From contig CANROI010000056.1 of assembly GCA_947632165.1 (NCBI GenBank), positions 1 through 8,313 of the forward strand: DNA of 8,313 nucleotides, in the 5' to 3' direction. The number at the start of each line of letters is the position of its first letter. Position 1 is the stretch's first letter. The notes under the pieces are model-generated. The model saw only the letters and a list, made by a program, of their open reading frames with translations, did not search any database and had not been told where the DNA came from. Shown one piece after another: positions 1 to 5,714 of this stretch. Made by a program: the position numbers and the translations under genes. Source of the DNA: an uncultured Clostridia bacterium (GTDB lineage Bacteria; Bacillota; Clostridia; Christensenellales; Borkfalkiaceae).

Positions 1-201
1 CAGGAGAGCACCTCTTCGCAGATGCTCGCCTACGGCAAACAGCTCCTCTACAAGGATGAGATCTACGACTACGAGGCACGCATGCGCGAGATCGTCGCGC
101 TCACCCGCGACGACGTGATGGATGCGATCGCGTCGAGCTTCGATTTCTCGAAGATCGCGGTCTCCTCGGTCGGAAACCTCAAAAAGCAGATCGAACTATG
201 A
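1..201 (+). CDS. M16-family zinc peptidase-like protein, C-terminal fragment
   Basis: The open frame runs in from the left edge and stops with TGA at 199-201, leaving 66 C-terminal residues. The segment has a helix beginning ESTSSQMLAYGKQLLY, followed by an acidic helix and a block reading ALTRDDVMDAI. This order matches the C-terminal end of M16B (mitochondrial processing peptidase/YmxG/YmfH-like) proteins, where an E-S-T-x-S-x-M helix precedes the 'T.e.V...' helix and a final beta strand. Family members are zinc endopeptidases or inactive partner subunits. The HxxEH active site would lie upstream of the window, so activity cannot be judged. The stop overlaps the start of the glycosylase gene by 4 bp, suggesting translational coupling. 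The family call rests on a short tail. Confidence 0.7.
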   Translation, partial: QESTSSQMLAYGKQLLYKDEIYDYEARMREIVALTRDDVMDAIASSFDFSKIAVSSVGNLKKQIEL

Positions 202-689
202 CGGCCCGTCCCGCGGGCTTTGCGCCCGTCATCGCGCCCGACAGCCGCGTGCTCATCCTCGGAAGTTTTCCTTCGGTCAAGAGCCGCGCGGTCGGCTTCT
301 ATTACGGCAATCCGCAGAACAGGTTCTGGCGCACGCTGTGCGGCTTCTTCGGCGAGGAGATCCCTCCCTCGGCGGAGGAGAAGCAGGCGTTTCTCCTCCG
401 CCGCCGCGTCGCGCTCTGGGACATCGTGACAAGCTGCGAGATCAAGGGTTCCGCCGATGCCTCCATCCGCGCCGAAACTGTTGCCGATCTCCCCGCCCTG
501 CTTGAGGCGAGCGCCGTCGAGGCCATCTTCACGAACGGAAGCAAGCCGTATGAGATCCTCGGCAAGCGCTTTCCGGACCTTCTGCCCATGACGGTGAAAC
601 TGCCGTCGACCTCGCCCGCCAATCCCCGTTTTTCCGAGGAGGTCTGGCGCCTCGCTCTCTCCGAAGCGTTCCCCGCCGCAAGGCGATAA
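198..689 (+). CDS. DNA-deoxyinosine (hypoxanthine) glycosylase, UDG superfamily family 6
   Basis: This 163-residue protein should excise hypoxanthine, the product of adenine deamination, from DNA and start cytoplasmic base-excision repair. It has the expected uracil-DNA-glycosylase fold landmarks: GSFPS at residues 22-26, YYGNPQNRFW at 35-44 (in this subfamily an Asn of this block is the reported catalytic residue), LWDI at 73-76, a strand plus turn FTNGSK at 111-116, and the C-terminal LPSTSPAN loop at 135-142. The length is normal for the family. The ATG at 198 overlaps the preceding TGA as ATGA and has no strong Shine-Dalgarno, so translation is probably coupled to the peptidase gene. Its final codons are inside a terminator hairpin. 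The uncertainty is substrate preference (hypoxanthine versus uracil), not the superfamily. Confidence 0.9.
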   Translation: MTARPAGFAPVIAPDSRVLILGSFPSVKSRAVGFYYGNPQNRFWRTLCGFFGEEIPPSAEEKQAFLLRRRVALWDIVTSCEIKGSADASIRAETVADLPALLEASAVEAIFTNGSKPYEILGKRFPDLLPMTVKLPSTSPANPRFSEEVWRLALSEAFPAARR

Positions 690-703
690 GGGGGACGTTT
701 TTT
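667..703 (+). terminator. Intrinsic terminator overlapping the glycosylase stop codon
   Basis: Bases 667-674 (CGTTCCCC) pair with 690-697 (GGGGGACG) as an 8-bp stem with one G-U pair. The 15-nt loop can itself fold GCC-GCAA-GGC (675-684). Six T residues follow immediately (698-703). The stem begins inside the coding sequence and its loop contains the TAA stop at 687-689, so a ribosome finishing the gene would cover the hairpin. It ends the peptidase-glycosylase transcript before the lipoprotein promoter. Confidence 0.75.
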
Positions 704-719
704 GTTAAAAAAATTCAAT

Positions 720-738
720 CTATAAGCGGGGCTTATAG
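720..738. promoter_or_regulatory. Perfect 8-bp inverted repeat, candidate operator
   Basis: CTATAAGC (720-727) is repeated inverted as GCTTATAG (731-738) around GGG. No T tract follows on the + strand. The repeat lies about 30 bp upstream of the predicted -35 box of the lipoprotein gene, where a dimeric activator or repressor could bind. A weak minus-strand terminator is an alternative, because the reverse-complement strand has T-rich sequence just beyond it. The regulator is unknown. Confidence 0.4.
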
Positions 739-768
739 CCGATATAAAAAATTCTAATGGAAAAATGT

Positions 769-797
769 TTGCGTTATGAATTTATACGGTTTATAAT
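769..797 (+). promoter_or_regulatory. Sigma-A-type promoter of the lipoprotein gene
   Basis: TTGCGT (769-774), a 17-bp spacer and a perfect TATAAT (792-797) predict transcription starting near 804. The surrounding stretch is AT-rich, unlike the coding regions. The gene follows after a leader of about 40 nt that contains AGGAGG at 832-837, 8 nt before the ATG. Confidence 0.7.
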
Positions 798-810
798 ATA
801 CATTATTATA

Positions 811-823
811 TCCGGGACCCGGA
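811..823. promoter_or_regulatory. Small dyad in the initially transcribed region
   Basis: TCCGGG (811-816) and CCCGGA (818-823) form a 6-bp inverted repeat around a single A, between the predicted start of transcription and the ribosome binding site. The one-base centre suits a protein-binding site better than a stable RNA hairpin. It could be chance; no regulator is identified. Confidence 0.3.
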
Positions 824-845
824 ATTTCATCAGGAGGAATCGGAA

Positions 846-3800
846 ATGAAACATGCAAAGCGTGCCGCAATGATCGTGCTCATCGCGATCTTCACGTTGG
901 CGCTTACGCTGATGGTTGCATGCACGAATTCCGTCAAGCTGTCCTTTGTGACGAACGGCGGAACGGAGTGCGAATCGGTTACGGCGGAGCCGGGCAGTAC
1001 GGTCGATCTGCCCGCGCCCGAAAAAGAGGGCTTCCTCTTTGCGGGCTGGTATGCCTCGGAGGATCTGACGGGCACGGCCGCCAAGGGCAGCATCACGGCG
1101 CCCGAAAAGAGCACGACCTATTATGCAAAGTGGGACCCTGCGGCGACCCTGACCCTCGATCTCGACGGAGGAACGCTCTCCTCCGGGCAGACGGTGCAGG
1201 TTGCCGTCGGCGCGAACGTTGCGGACGCGGTAAAAGATCTGAGCCCCGTCAAGGGCGAGCTCGCCTTCGGTTGCTGGTATGACGGCGACGCGCCCCTGTC
1301 CGAGAGCAAGACCATGCCGGAGGGAGGGCTCACGCTCACCGCGAAATACACGGTTGCCTACTCCGTGAATCTGTACGGCGAAAAGCTCGATGCGGAAGGG
1401 GAGTATGTCCTCACGGATACGCTCAACTACAGCGGGCTCTCCGGCGTCGAAGTCACCGTCAGCGCCCCCGAACTCGAAGGGTTCGTCAAGACGGAGAGCG
1501 CGGACGAAGTCTCCAAGCTCACCCTCACCGACCGCGCCGCGGAGAACCTCTTCAAATTTTACTACACCCGTGAGATCTACACCGTGAATTTCTATCCGGG
1601 CGACGATGCGTTCACGGGCAGCGAGACGGCCCAATTCAAGCACGGCGAAACGTACTCCGCGCCCGAACAGTTCTGGTCGGCGGACGATCGCATCTTCGCG
1701 GGCTGGTCCAAGACGCGGGGCGGCGAGGTCGACTATCACACGGGCGATCCGCTCGCGGAGGAGAGCGGATCGCTGTATGCCGTTTGGGATCTTGCCTATA
1801 CCGATGTCTTCGGCGGATCCGACTACCTGTTCCTGCCCCGTGAGAGCGAGGGGAAAGTGATCCTCGACCGCGCGGGCGCCCGCTTCGAGGGAACGATCGA
1901 GGGGAGAGTCTTCCGTGTGATGATCGGCACCGTCGAAATCACGGGCATCGTGAATGACGACGGGCAATTCTCCTTCTATCACATGGGGACAGAGATGGCG
2001 AAGGGAAGGCAGTTCTATTCCTACGTCTCGGTCTACAATCCCGAAGAGGATACCATCGAGATGATCGTGGATAAGAGCACCGTGCTCACCATGACGGACG
2101 GCTATGACGGCGCGTCCATCACCGTCACCGACGAAGAGGGGAACGAGACCGTTCATAACGGCAAATACTTTATCGACTTCGAGTCGGGAAACTTCCGCTT
2201 TGTCTGCGACGATGACGACGGGCTCGACATCTGTTTCTTGCTCGGCTCGAGCGTAGCGACCGGGGAGCCCTGCTTTGCCATCATCGGCGGCGAGGCGGGC
2301 GACTATACGGATATCGCAGTCAGCAACGTGGCCGGAGGCAGCTTCTACTTCTCTTATACGGGCGTCGTGTTCTCGTTCAACGGCATCGATACCGCAACGA
2401 TGATGAGCGCGGAGGGAGAATATCCTTTCACCTATGCGGTCGAAGGGGTGCTCGAGGGCCCGGCGGGCCCCAGTTACCTCGTCGCCGTCTTTAACGGCGC
2501 CGAAATGTACCACTTCTTCCTCTATGCCGATGAGGGGATCTGCCTCTCCCGGAACGATACCTACGGCATTTACACGGGAACGATAGACGGCGCAGAGGCG
2601 ACGCTCGACGTCGACGGCTTCGGGGTCTTCGAAGACAGCATTTTCCTCACGGTCGGCGAAGAGAGCACGAGCGCGATGTACTATTCCTATCCCTCCATTG
2701 TGGAGAACAGCTATGTCATCGCCGCCGACTTTGAAGGCGGCTACCGCTATTTCCTGCTCAACGAGAACGGGACCTTTGTATCCTGGGACGACCGCACCGA
2801 GATGGGCGTCCTCATGCACACCGAAGAGGGCGATGCGATCGGTACGCCCATCCTCGTCATGGAGCAGAGGGAAGTGAACGGCATCGCGGGCAGCCGGTAT
2901 ACCGAGGTGTACTACGGCGATGAAGAAGGCAACATCTACCCCGCGGCGATCGGCTATTGCACCGCAAAAGCGCTCGGCAGCAACACCTATTACACCTTCA
3001 CGCGCACGGCGCTCAGGGATAACGTGAAAGAAGATGACGTGTTCGAAACCGCATCTTTCTACTCCCTGTACTATTACGGCTACTCCACTTACTGCTTCTG
3101 GTACGCCTGCGAAATAGACGGCGTAAAGCTCTACGACGGCTACAACAGCGAGACAGACGGAGAGCTCCGCATCTTCGCAAGTGAAGAGTTCTACACGCAC
3201 GGGCTCTATGATACGATCACGGCAGAAGGCTATTGGTACGACGGCGAAGAGGCCTGGTTCGGCACGTTCACCTCGCAGAATTATTACTACAATGCGGATG
3301 ACTATTACGGCTATATCACGGAGCTCGGGTCGGACAAATATTACTTCGCGTTCGAGGGGTACGCGCTCGACGGAGCATCCTCGAGCGTCACGGCTTACTT
3401 CCGCTACGACCGCGAAGCAAAGACCTTCGTCAAGCTGGTCCAGGAACCCTATGTGTTCGATTTCATGGACTATCAGGACTTCCTCGTCGACGGCGAGGGC
3501 GGCTTCACTTGTCTGATTACCGATTATGAGACGTACGAGACCACCCCGATCACAGGGAGCTACAAGCAGACCGGGACCACGATCTTCGGCGATACGATCT
3601 ACACCGCCACCTTCGATGACGATGAGATGGAATCCTTCGAATTCGTGTTCTGTCTTGAAAGGATGCCGCTCGGAGCGACCTGGCTTGTCGAATATGCGAT
3701 TTGCCCAAAGGAGAGCGAACCCATGGTATATGCGGGCGCCGAGGGCGAGATCCGCATGGACGGCTTTGCCTTCCGCGCGCAGTTCACCGACGATACGGGC

Positions 3801-4931
3801 AGTTCGCTGATGGGCTTCTATGGCCATCATTACAACGAAGCGCTCATGGATTACGAAGAATCGGTCTATGTCTTCACGGCGGGCGCAAGGGTGCAGTACT
3901 TTGCATCTTTCGCCTTCACCTACGACGTCTATGAAGACGGCACGTTCGCCGCTCGCGACGGGCTCGAAGGGGATTGGACGGCGGTCACGGACAGCGGCGA
4001 TCCCTTCGAGGATCAAGAGCTCATCTTCACCCTCGACGGGCACGGCAATGTGTCGGCATCGTACGGCGGAGAGTTCCTCGCAGAGGGCATCTACTATTCG
4101 GACGGCTATCTCACGGTCATCGAACTCAACACCGAAGAGGGCAAGGTGGTCTATGAGACCTGCCTCTATCAGGCGGGCTACGGCGATCTCTACTGCTGCA
4201 TCAAGCGCGAGGAGAATGCGGGCGTGTTCGTCAGCGACGACGGAAGAGTGCTCAACCTCCTCGGCAACAAACTTGCCTACTATTCCACTGCCTACGGCAT
4301 GATGACCGTCTCCCTCTACACGCTGTACGGCGAAGACGCCGTCATCGCCACGGCCTACGACGAGATGGGCCAGGAGGTCGAAAAGCTCTTCTTGCTCGAC
4401 CGCGGCGCAAAGACCTATTCGGATGCCGTCTGCGGCGAGGAGTATGCGGCGGTCTACATGGCGAGCGATCTCGCTCCTTTCATCATCGGCGATACGTTTG
4501 TCGTCATCGAACCGGGCAACCCCTGGCTCTACTCCGTCGACGGCGACGAGATGAAGGTCTTCACATCCGACGGCATGGAGACGATCCCGCTTCCCAAGGG
4601 CGACAGCTTCGAGTACGGCGGCAAGACTTATTACCGTTACGACGGCGGAGCGATCACCTTCCGCGGTACGGGCGAATACGAGGGCAAAGAGATGACCTTC
4701 ACGCCCCAGATCGAGGCCTATTACAACGCGATGTTCTACACTGCGGATCTCACCTTCGCAGATCATACATACGACGGAGTGTACTATATCAGCGTCAACT
4801 ATTCGTCCTGGAGCGGCAGCATGAGCTATACCATCGAGTGCTACGAGGACTATGATGTGTGGGAGCCCATCGAGCTCGTCTGGGATCCGAACGGCACGAG
4901 TACCTTCTCGATTCCCGAGGCGGTCGGTTGA
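846..4931 (+). CDS. Giant secreted lipoprotein with N-terminal Flg_new (Listeria-Bacteroides) repeats
   Basis: This 1361-residue protein starts with a positively charged N terminus, a hydrophobic stretch (about 9-25) and a lipobox-like LMVAC, so Cys26 is probably lipidated and the mature protein tethered outside the membrane. Three InlB B-type/Flg_new beta-grasp repeats follow at about 30-97 (FAGW at 65-68, ending YYAKWD), 100-169 (FGCW at 141-144) and 244-315 (FAGW at 284-287, ending YAVWD). Residues 170-243 between them look like another beta domain. The remaining thousand residues match no family I recognise. They are acidic, very rich in Tyr and Gly, predicted mostly beta, and carry degenerate DG-x-G...G-x-Y units (near 417-443, 881-906 and 1063-1083). 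There is no LPxTG, transmembrane anchor or catalytic motif. Seventeen cysteines besides Cys26 are unusual for an exported protein. AGGAGG at 832-837 supports the start. The gene has its own promoter and terminator, so it is monocistronic. Adhesion or surface binding is only a guess from the Flg_new repeats. Confidence 0.85.
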   Translation: MKHAKRAAMIVLIAIFTLALTLMVACTNSVKLSFVTNGGTECESVTAEPGSTVDLPAPEKEGFLFAGWYASEDLTGTAAKGSITAPEKSTTYYAKWDPAATLTLDLDGGTLSSGQTVQVAVGANVADAVKDLSPVKGELAFGCWYDGDAPLSESKTMPEGGLTLTAKYTVAYSVNLYGEKLDAEGEYVLTDTLNYSGLSGVEVTVSAPELEGFVKTESADEVSKLTLTDRAAENLFKFYYTREIYTVNFYPGDDAFTGSETAQFKHGETYSAPEQFWSADDRIFAGWSKTRGGEVDYHTGDPLAEESGSLYAVWDLAYTDVFGGSDYLFLPRESEGKVILDRAGARFEGTIEGRVFRVMIGTVEITGIVNDDGQFSFYHMGTEMAKGRQFYSYVSVYNPEEDTIEMIVDKSTVLTMTDGYDGASITVTDEEGNETVHNGKYFIDFESGNFRFVCDDDDGLDICFLLGSSVATGEPCFAIIGGEAGDYTDIAVSNVAGGSFYFSYTGVVFSFNGIDTATMMSAEGEYPFTYAVEGVLEGPAGPSYLVAVFNGAEMYHFFLYADEGICLSRNDTYGIYTGTIDGAEATLDVDGFGVFEDSIFLTVGEESTSAMYYSYPSIVENSYVIAADFEGGYRYFLLNENGTFVSWDDRTEMGVLMHTEEGDAIGTPILVMEQREVNGIAGSRYTEVYYGDEEGNIYPAAIGYCTAKALGSNTYYTFTRTALRDNVKEDDVFETASFYSLYYYGYSTYCFWYACEIDGVKLYDGYNSETDGELRIFASEEFYTHGLYDTITAEGYWYDGEEAWFGTFTSQNYYYNADDYYGYITELGSDKYYFAFEGYALDGASSSVTAYFRYDREAKTFVKLVQEPYVFDFMDYQDFLVDGEGGFTCLITDYETYETTPITGSYKQTGTTIFGDTIYTATFDDDEMESFEFVFCLERMPLGATWLVEYAICPKESEPMVYAGAEGEIRMDGFAFRAQFTDDTGSSLMGFYGHHYNEALMDYEESVYVFTAGARVQYFASFAFTYDVYEDGTFAARDGLEGDWTAVTDSGDPFEDQELIFTLDGHGNVSASYGGEFLAEGIYYSDGYLTVIELNTEEGKVVYETCLYQAGYGDLYCCIKREENAGVFVSDDGRVLNLLGNKLAYYSTAYGMMTVSLYTLYGEDAVIATAYDEMGQEVEKLFLLDRGAKTYSDAVCGEEYAAVYMASDLAPFIIGDTFVVIEPGNPWLYSVDGDEMKVFTSDGMETIPLPKGDSFEYGGKTYYRYDGGAITFRGTGEYEGKEMTFTPQIEAYYNAMFYTADLTFADHTYDGVYYISVNYSSWSGSMSYTIECYEDYDVWEPIELVWDPNGTSTFSIPEAVG

Positions 4932-4945
4932 TCCGAAAAACGTTG

Positions 4946-4980
4946 GGCGCGCGGCGATTTCGCCGCGCGCCTTAATTTTT
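4946..4980 (+). terminator. Strong intrinsic terminator after the lipoprotein gene
   Basis: An 11-bp perfect GC stem, GGCGCGCGGCG (4946-4956) with CGCCGCGCGCC (4961-4971), encloses the loop ATTT and is followed by TTAATTTTT (4972-4980). It starts 14 bases after the stop codon and isolates the lipoprotein transcript from acpP. Confidence 0.95.
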
Positions 4981-5019
4981 CACGCTCGATCGGCGGGGAA
5001 AACTTTTTTTGCAAAAGGG

Positions 5020-5048
5020 TTGACATTTCATGCGAATCGTTGTACAAT
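5020..5048 (+). promoter_or_regulatory. Near-consensus sigma-A promoter of acpP
   Basis: A perfect -35 box TTGACA (5020-5025), a 17-bp spacer and TACAAT (5043-5048) give the best promoter in the window, as expected for an abundant protein. Transcription should start near 5055. The short leader holds a 6-bp GC hairpin (5063-5068 with 5074-5079) just before the ribosome binding site. Confidence 0.92.
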
Positions 5049-5083
5049 GAAAACAACGAACGCGCGCCTCCGCGGCGCGGAAG

Positions 5084-5089
5084 AAGGAG
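5084..5089 (+). promoter_or_regulatory. Ribosome binding site fixing the acpP start
   Basis: AAGGAG lies 7 nt before the ATG at 5097. An in-frame ATG at 5040 exists but lies upstream of the predicted transcription start and inside the promoter, so it cannot be the start. Confidence 0.9.
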
Positions 5090-5096
5090 TTTTATT

Positions 5097-5324
5097 ATGT
5101 TTGAAAAAGTATGTAACATGCTTTCCGATCAGCTCGGCATCGACGCGGGGAGCATCCGTCCCGAACAGGAAGTCGTCAAGGACCTCGGCGCCGACTCCCT
5201 CGACGTGGTGGAGTTGATGATGGCGCTCGAAGACGACTATCATATCACCCTACCGGAAGGGGAGATTGAAAACGTAAAGACCGTGCAAGATATCGTGGAT
5301 ATGATGAACAAGTTGCAGAAATAA
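5097..5324 (+). CDS. acpP: Acyl carrier protein
   Basis: This 75-residue acidic helical protein carries growing acyl chains as thioesters during type II fatty acid synthesis in the cytoplasm. The signature DSLDVVEL lies at residues 33-40, with Ser34 as the 4'-phosphopantetheine attachment site. The preceding LGAD and the C-terminal TVQDIVDMMNK helix are typical. Length is normal for a housekeeping ACP. The product becomes active only after modification by a phosphopantetheinyl transferase, and a gene of that class lies 1.9 kb downstream on the same strand. The genes usually beside acpP (fabD, fabG, fabF, rnc) are absent, so the locus is rearranged relative to common Firmicutes clusters. A specialised-pathway carrier is possible, but the sequence looks like primary-metabolism ACP. 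Confidence 0.96.
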   Translation: MFEKVCNMLSDQLGIDAGSIRPEQEVVKDLGADSLDVVELMMALEDDYHITLPEGEIENVKTVQDIVDMMNKLQK

Positions 5325-5333
5325 CATTCGCGG

Positions 5334-5358
5334 GCGCTCTCTTGCAGGGAGCGCTTTT
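5334..5358 (+). terminator. Moderate intrinsic terminator after acpP, likely leaky
   Basis: GCGCTCTC (5334-5341) pairs with GGGAGCGC (5347-5354) with one G-U pair, around the loop TTGCA, followed by only four T residues and then GATTT. No convincing promoter is seen between it and the STAS gene. The hairpin may therefore set the ratio of abundant acpP mRNA to the downstream regulatory genes rather than block them entirely. Confidence 0.75.
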
Positions 5359-5368
5359 GATTTCGGCC

Positions 5369-5380
5369 CGCCCGCGGGCG
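5369..5380. promoter_or_regulatory. 12-bp perfect palindrome upstream of the STAS gene
   Basis: CGCCCGCGGGCG equals its own reverse complement. It sits between the acpP terminator and the STAS ribosome binding site, the only gap where a regulator of the downstream genes could act. GC-rich sequence makes such palindromes fairly likely by chance. Confidence 0.25.
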
Positions 5381-5392
5381 TGCGCCGGTCCG

Positions 5393-5399
5393 AAGGAGG
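5393..5399 (+). promoter_or_regulatory. Ribosome binding site fixing the STAS gene start
   Basis: AAGGAGG lies 7 nt before the ATG at 5407. An in-frame GTG at 5380 would place this site within the coding region and has no comparable site of its own, so 5407 is the better start. Confidence 0.9.
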
Positions 5400-5406
5400 A
5401 ATTCTG

Positions 5407-5706
5407 ATGGAAATTGCAAAGACGGTGGACGGCAACGCCGTCATGCTCTCGATCGAGGGCATGCTCGACGCAGAGTCCGCGCGCATGCTCGGCGCGGAGA
5501 TCGCCGGGCTCGGCGGCGACGTTTCCGAGCTTGTGCTCGATCTCGAGGGGGTGGAATACATCACCTCATTGGGATTGCGGCAGTTGGTGCTCGCAGACCG
5601 GGCGATGCGCCGCAGAAGCGGCAGGCTCTCCCTCATCCGCGTCTCATCCGCGGTGACGGAATCGCTGCGCATCTGCGGGCTCTCCGAGCGGTTGAATATT
5701 CTGTGA
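5407..5706 (+). CDS. STAS-domain anti-sigma factor antagonist (SpoIIAA/RsbV-like)
   Basis: This 99-residue protein is a single STAS domain. In partner switching, the unphosphorylated form binds an RsbW/SpoIIAB-type kinase and frees its target, often a sigma factor; phosphorylation by the kinase switches it off and a PP2C phosphatase restores it. The hallmark segment is LVLDLEGVEYITSLGL (residues 42-57), where Ser54 aligns with the phosphorylated Ser58 of B. subtilis SpoIIAA (MDSSGL). The N-terminal strand, the GMLDAESA turn (18-25) and a C-terminal amphipathic helix fit the fold. The stop is 8 nt before the ATG of the phosphatase-kinase gene, so the two are probably co-translated partners. 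The exact pathway (sigma factor or another output) cannot be read from this window. Confidence 0.92.
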   Translation: MEIAKTVDGNAVMLSIEGMLDAESARMLGAEIAGLGGDVSELVLDLEGVEYITSLGLRQLVLADRAMRRRSGRLSLIRVSSAVTESLRICGLSERLNIL

Positions 5707-5709
5707 GGG
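5705..5709 (+). promoter_or_regulatory. Ribosome binding site favouring the ATG at 5715
   Basis: GAGGG overlaps the STAS stop codon and lies 5 nt before the ATG at 5715. The in-frame GTG at 5703 would add four residues and overlap the STAS stop, but has no clear Shine-Dalgarno sequence upstream. Confidence 0.6.
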
Positions 5710-5714
5710 AAGCG

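Noticed and set aside
720..738. Hairpin as a + strand transcription terminator
   Set aside because: No T tract follows the stem on the + strand, and a better terminator (667-703) already ends the upstream transcript.
774..4766. 1330-residue minus-strand open frame opposite the lipoprotein gene
   Set aside because: It is codon-aligned with a gene that has signal peptide, ribosome binding site, promoter, terminator and family repeats. Its translation is low-complexity (rich in Arg, Val, Glu and Ala) with no recognisable domain, and its end runs through the lipoprotein promoter. It is a by-product of codon bias.
5040..5096. Longer acpP reading frame beginning at the ATG at 5040
   Set aside because: That ATG precedes the -10 box and the predicted transcription start, and the ACP family begins at the 5097 ATG behind AAGGAG.
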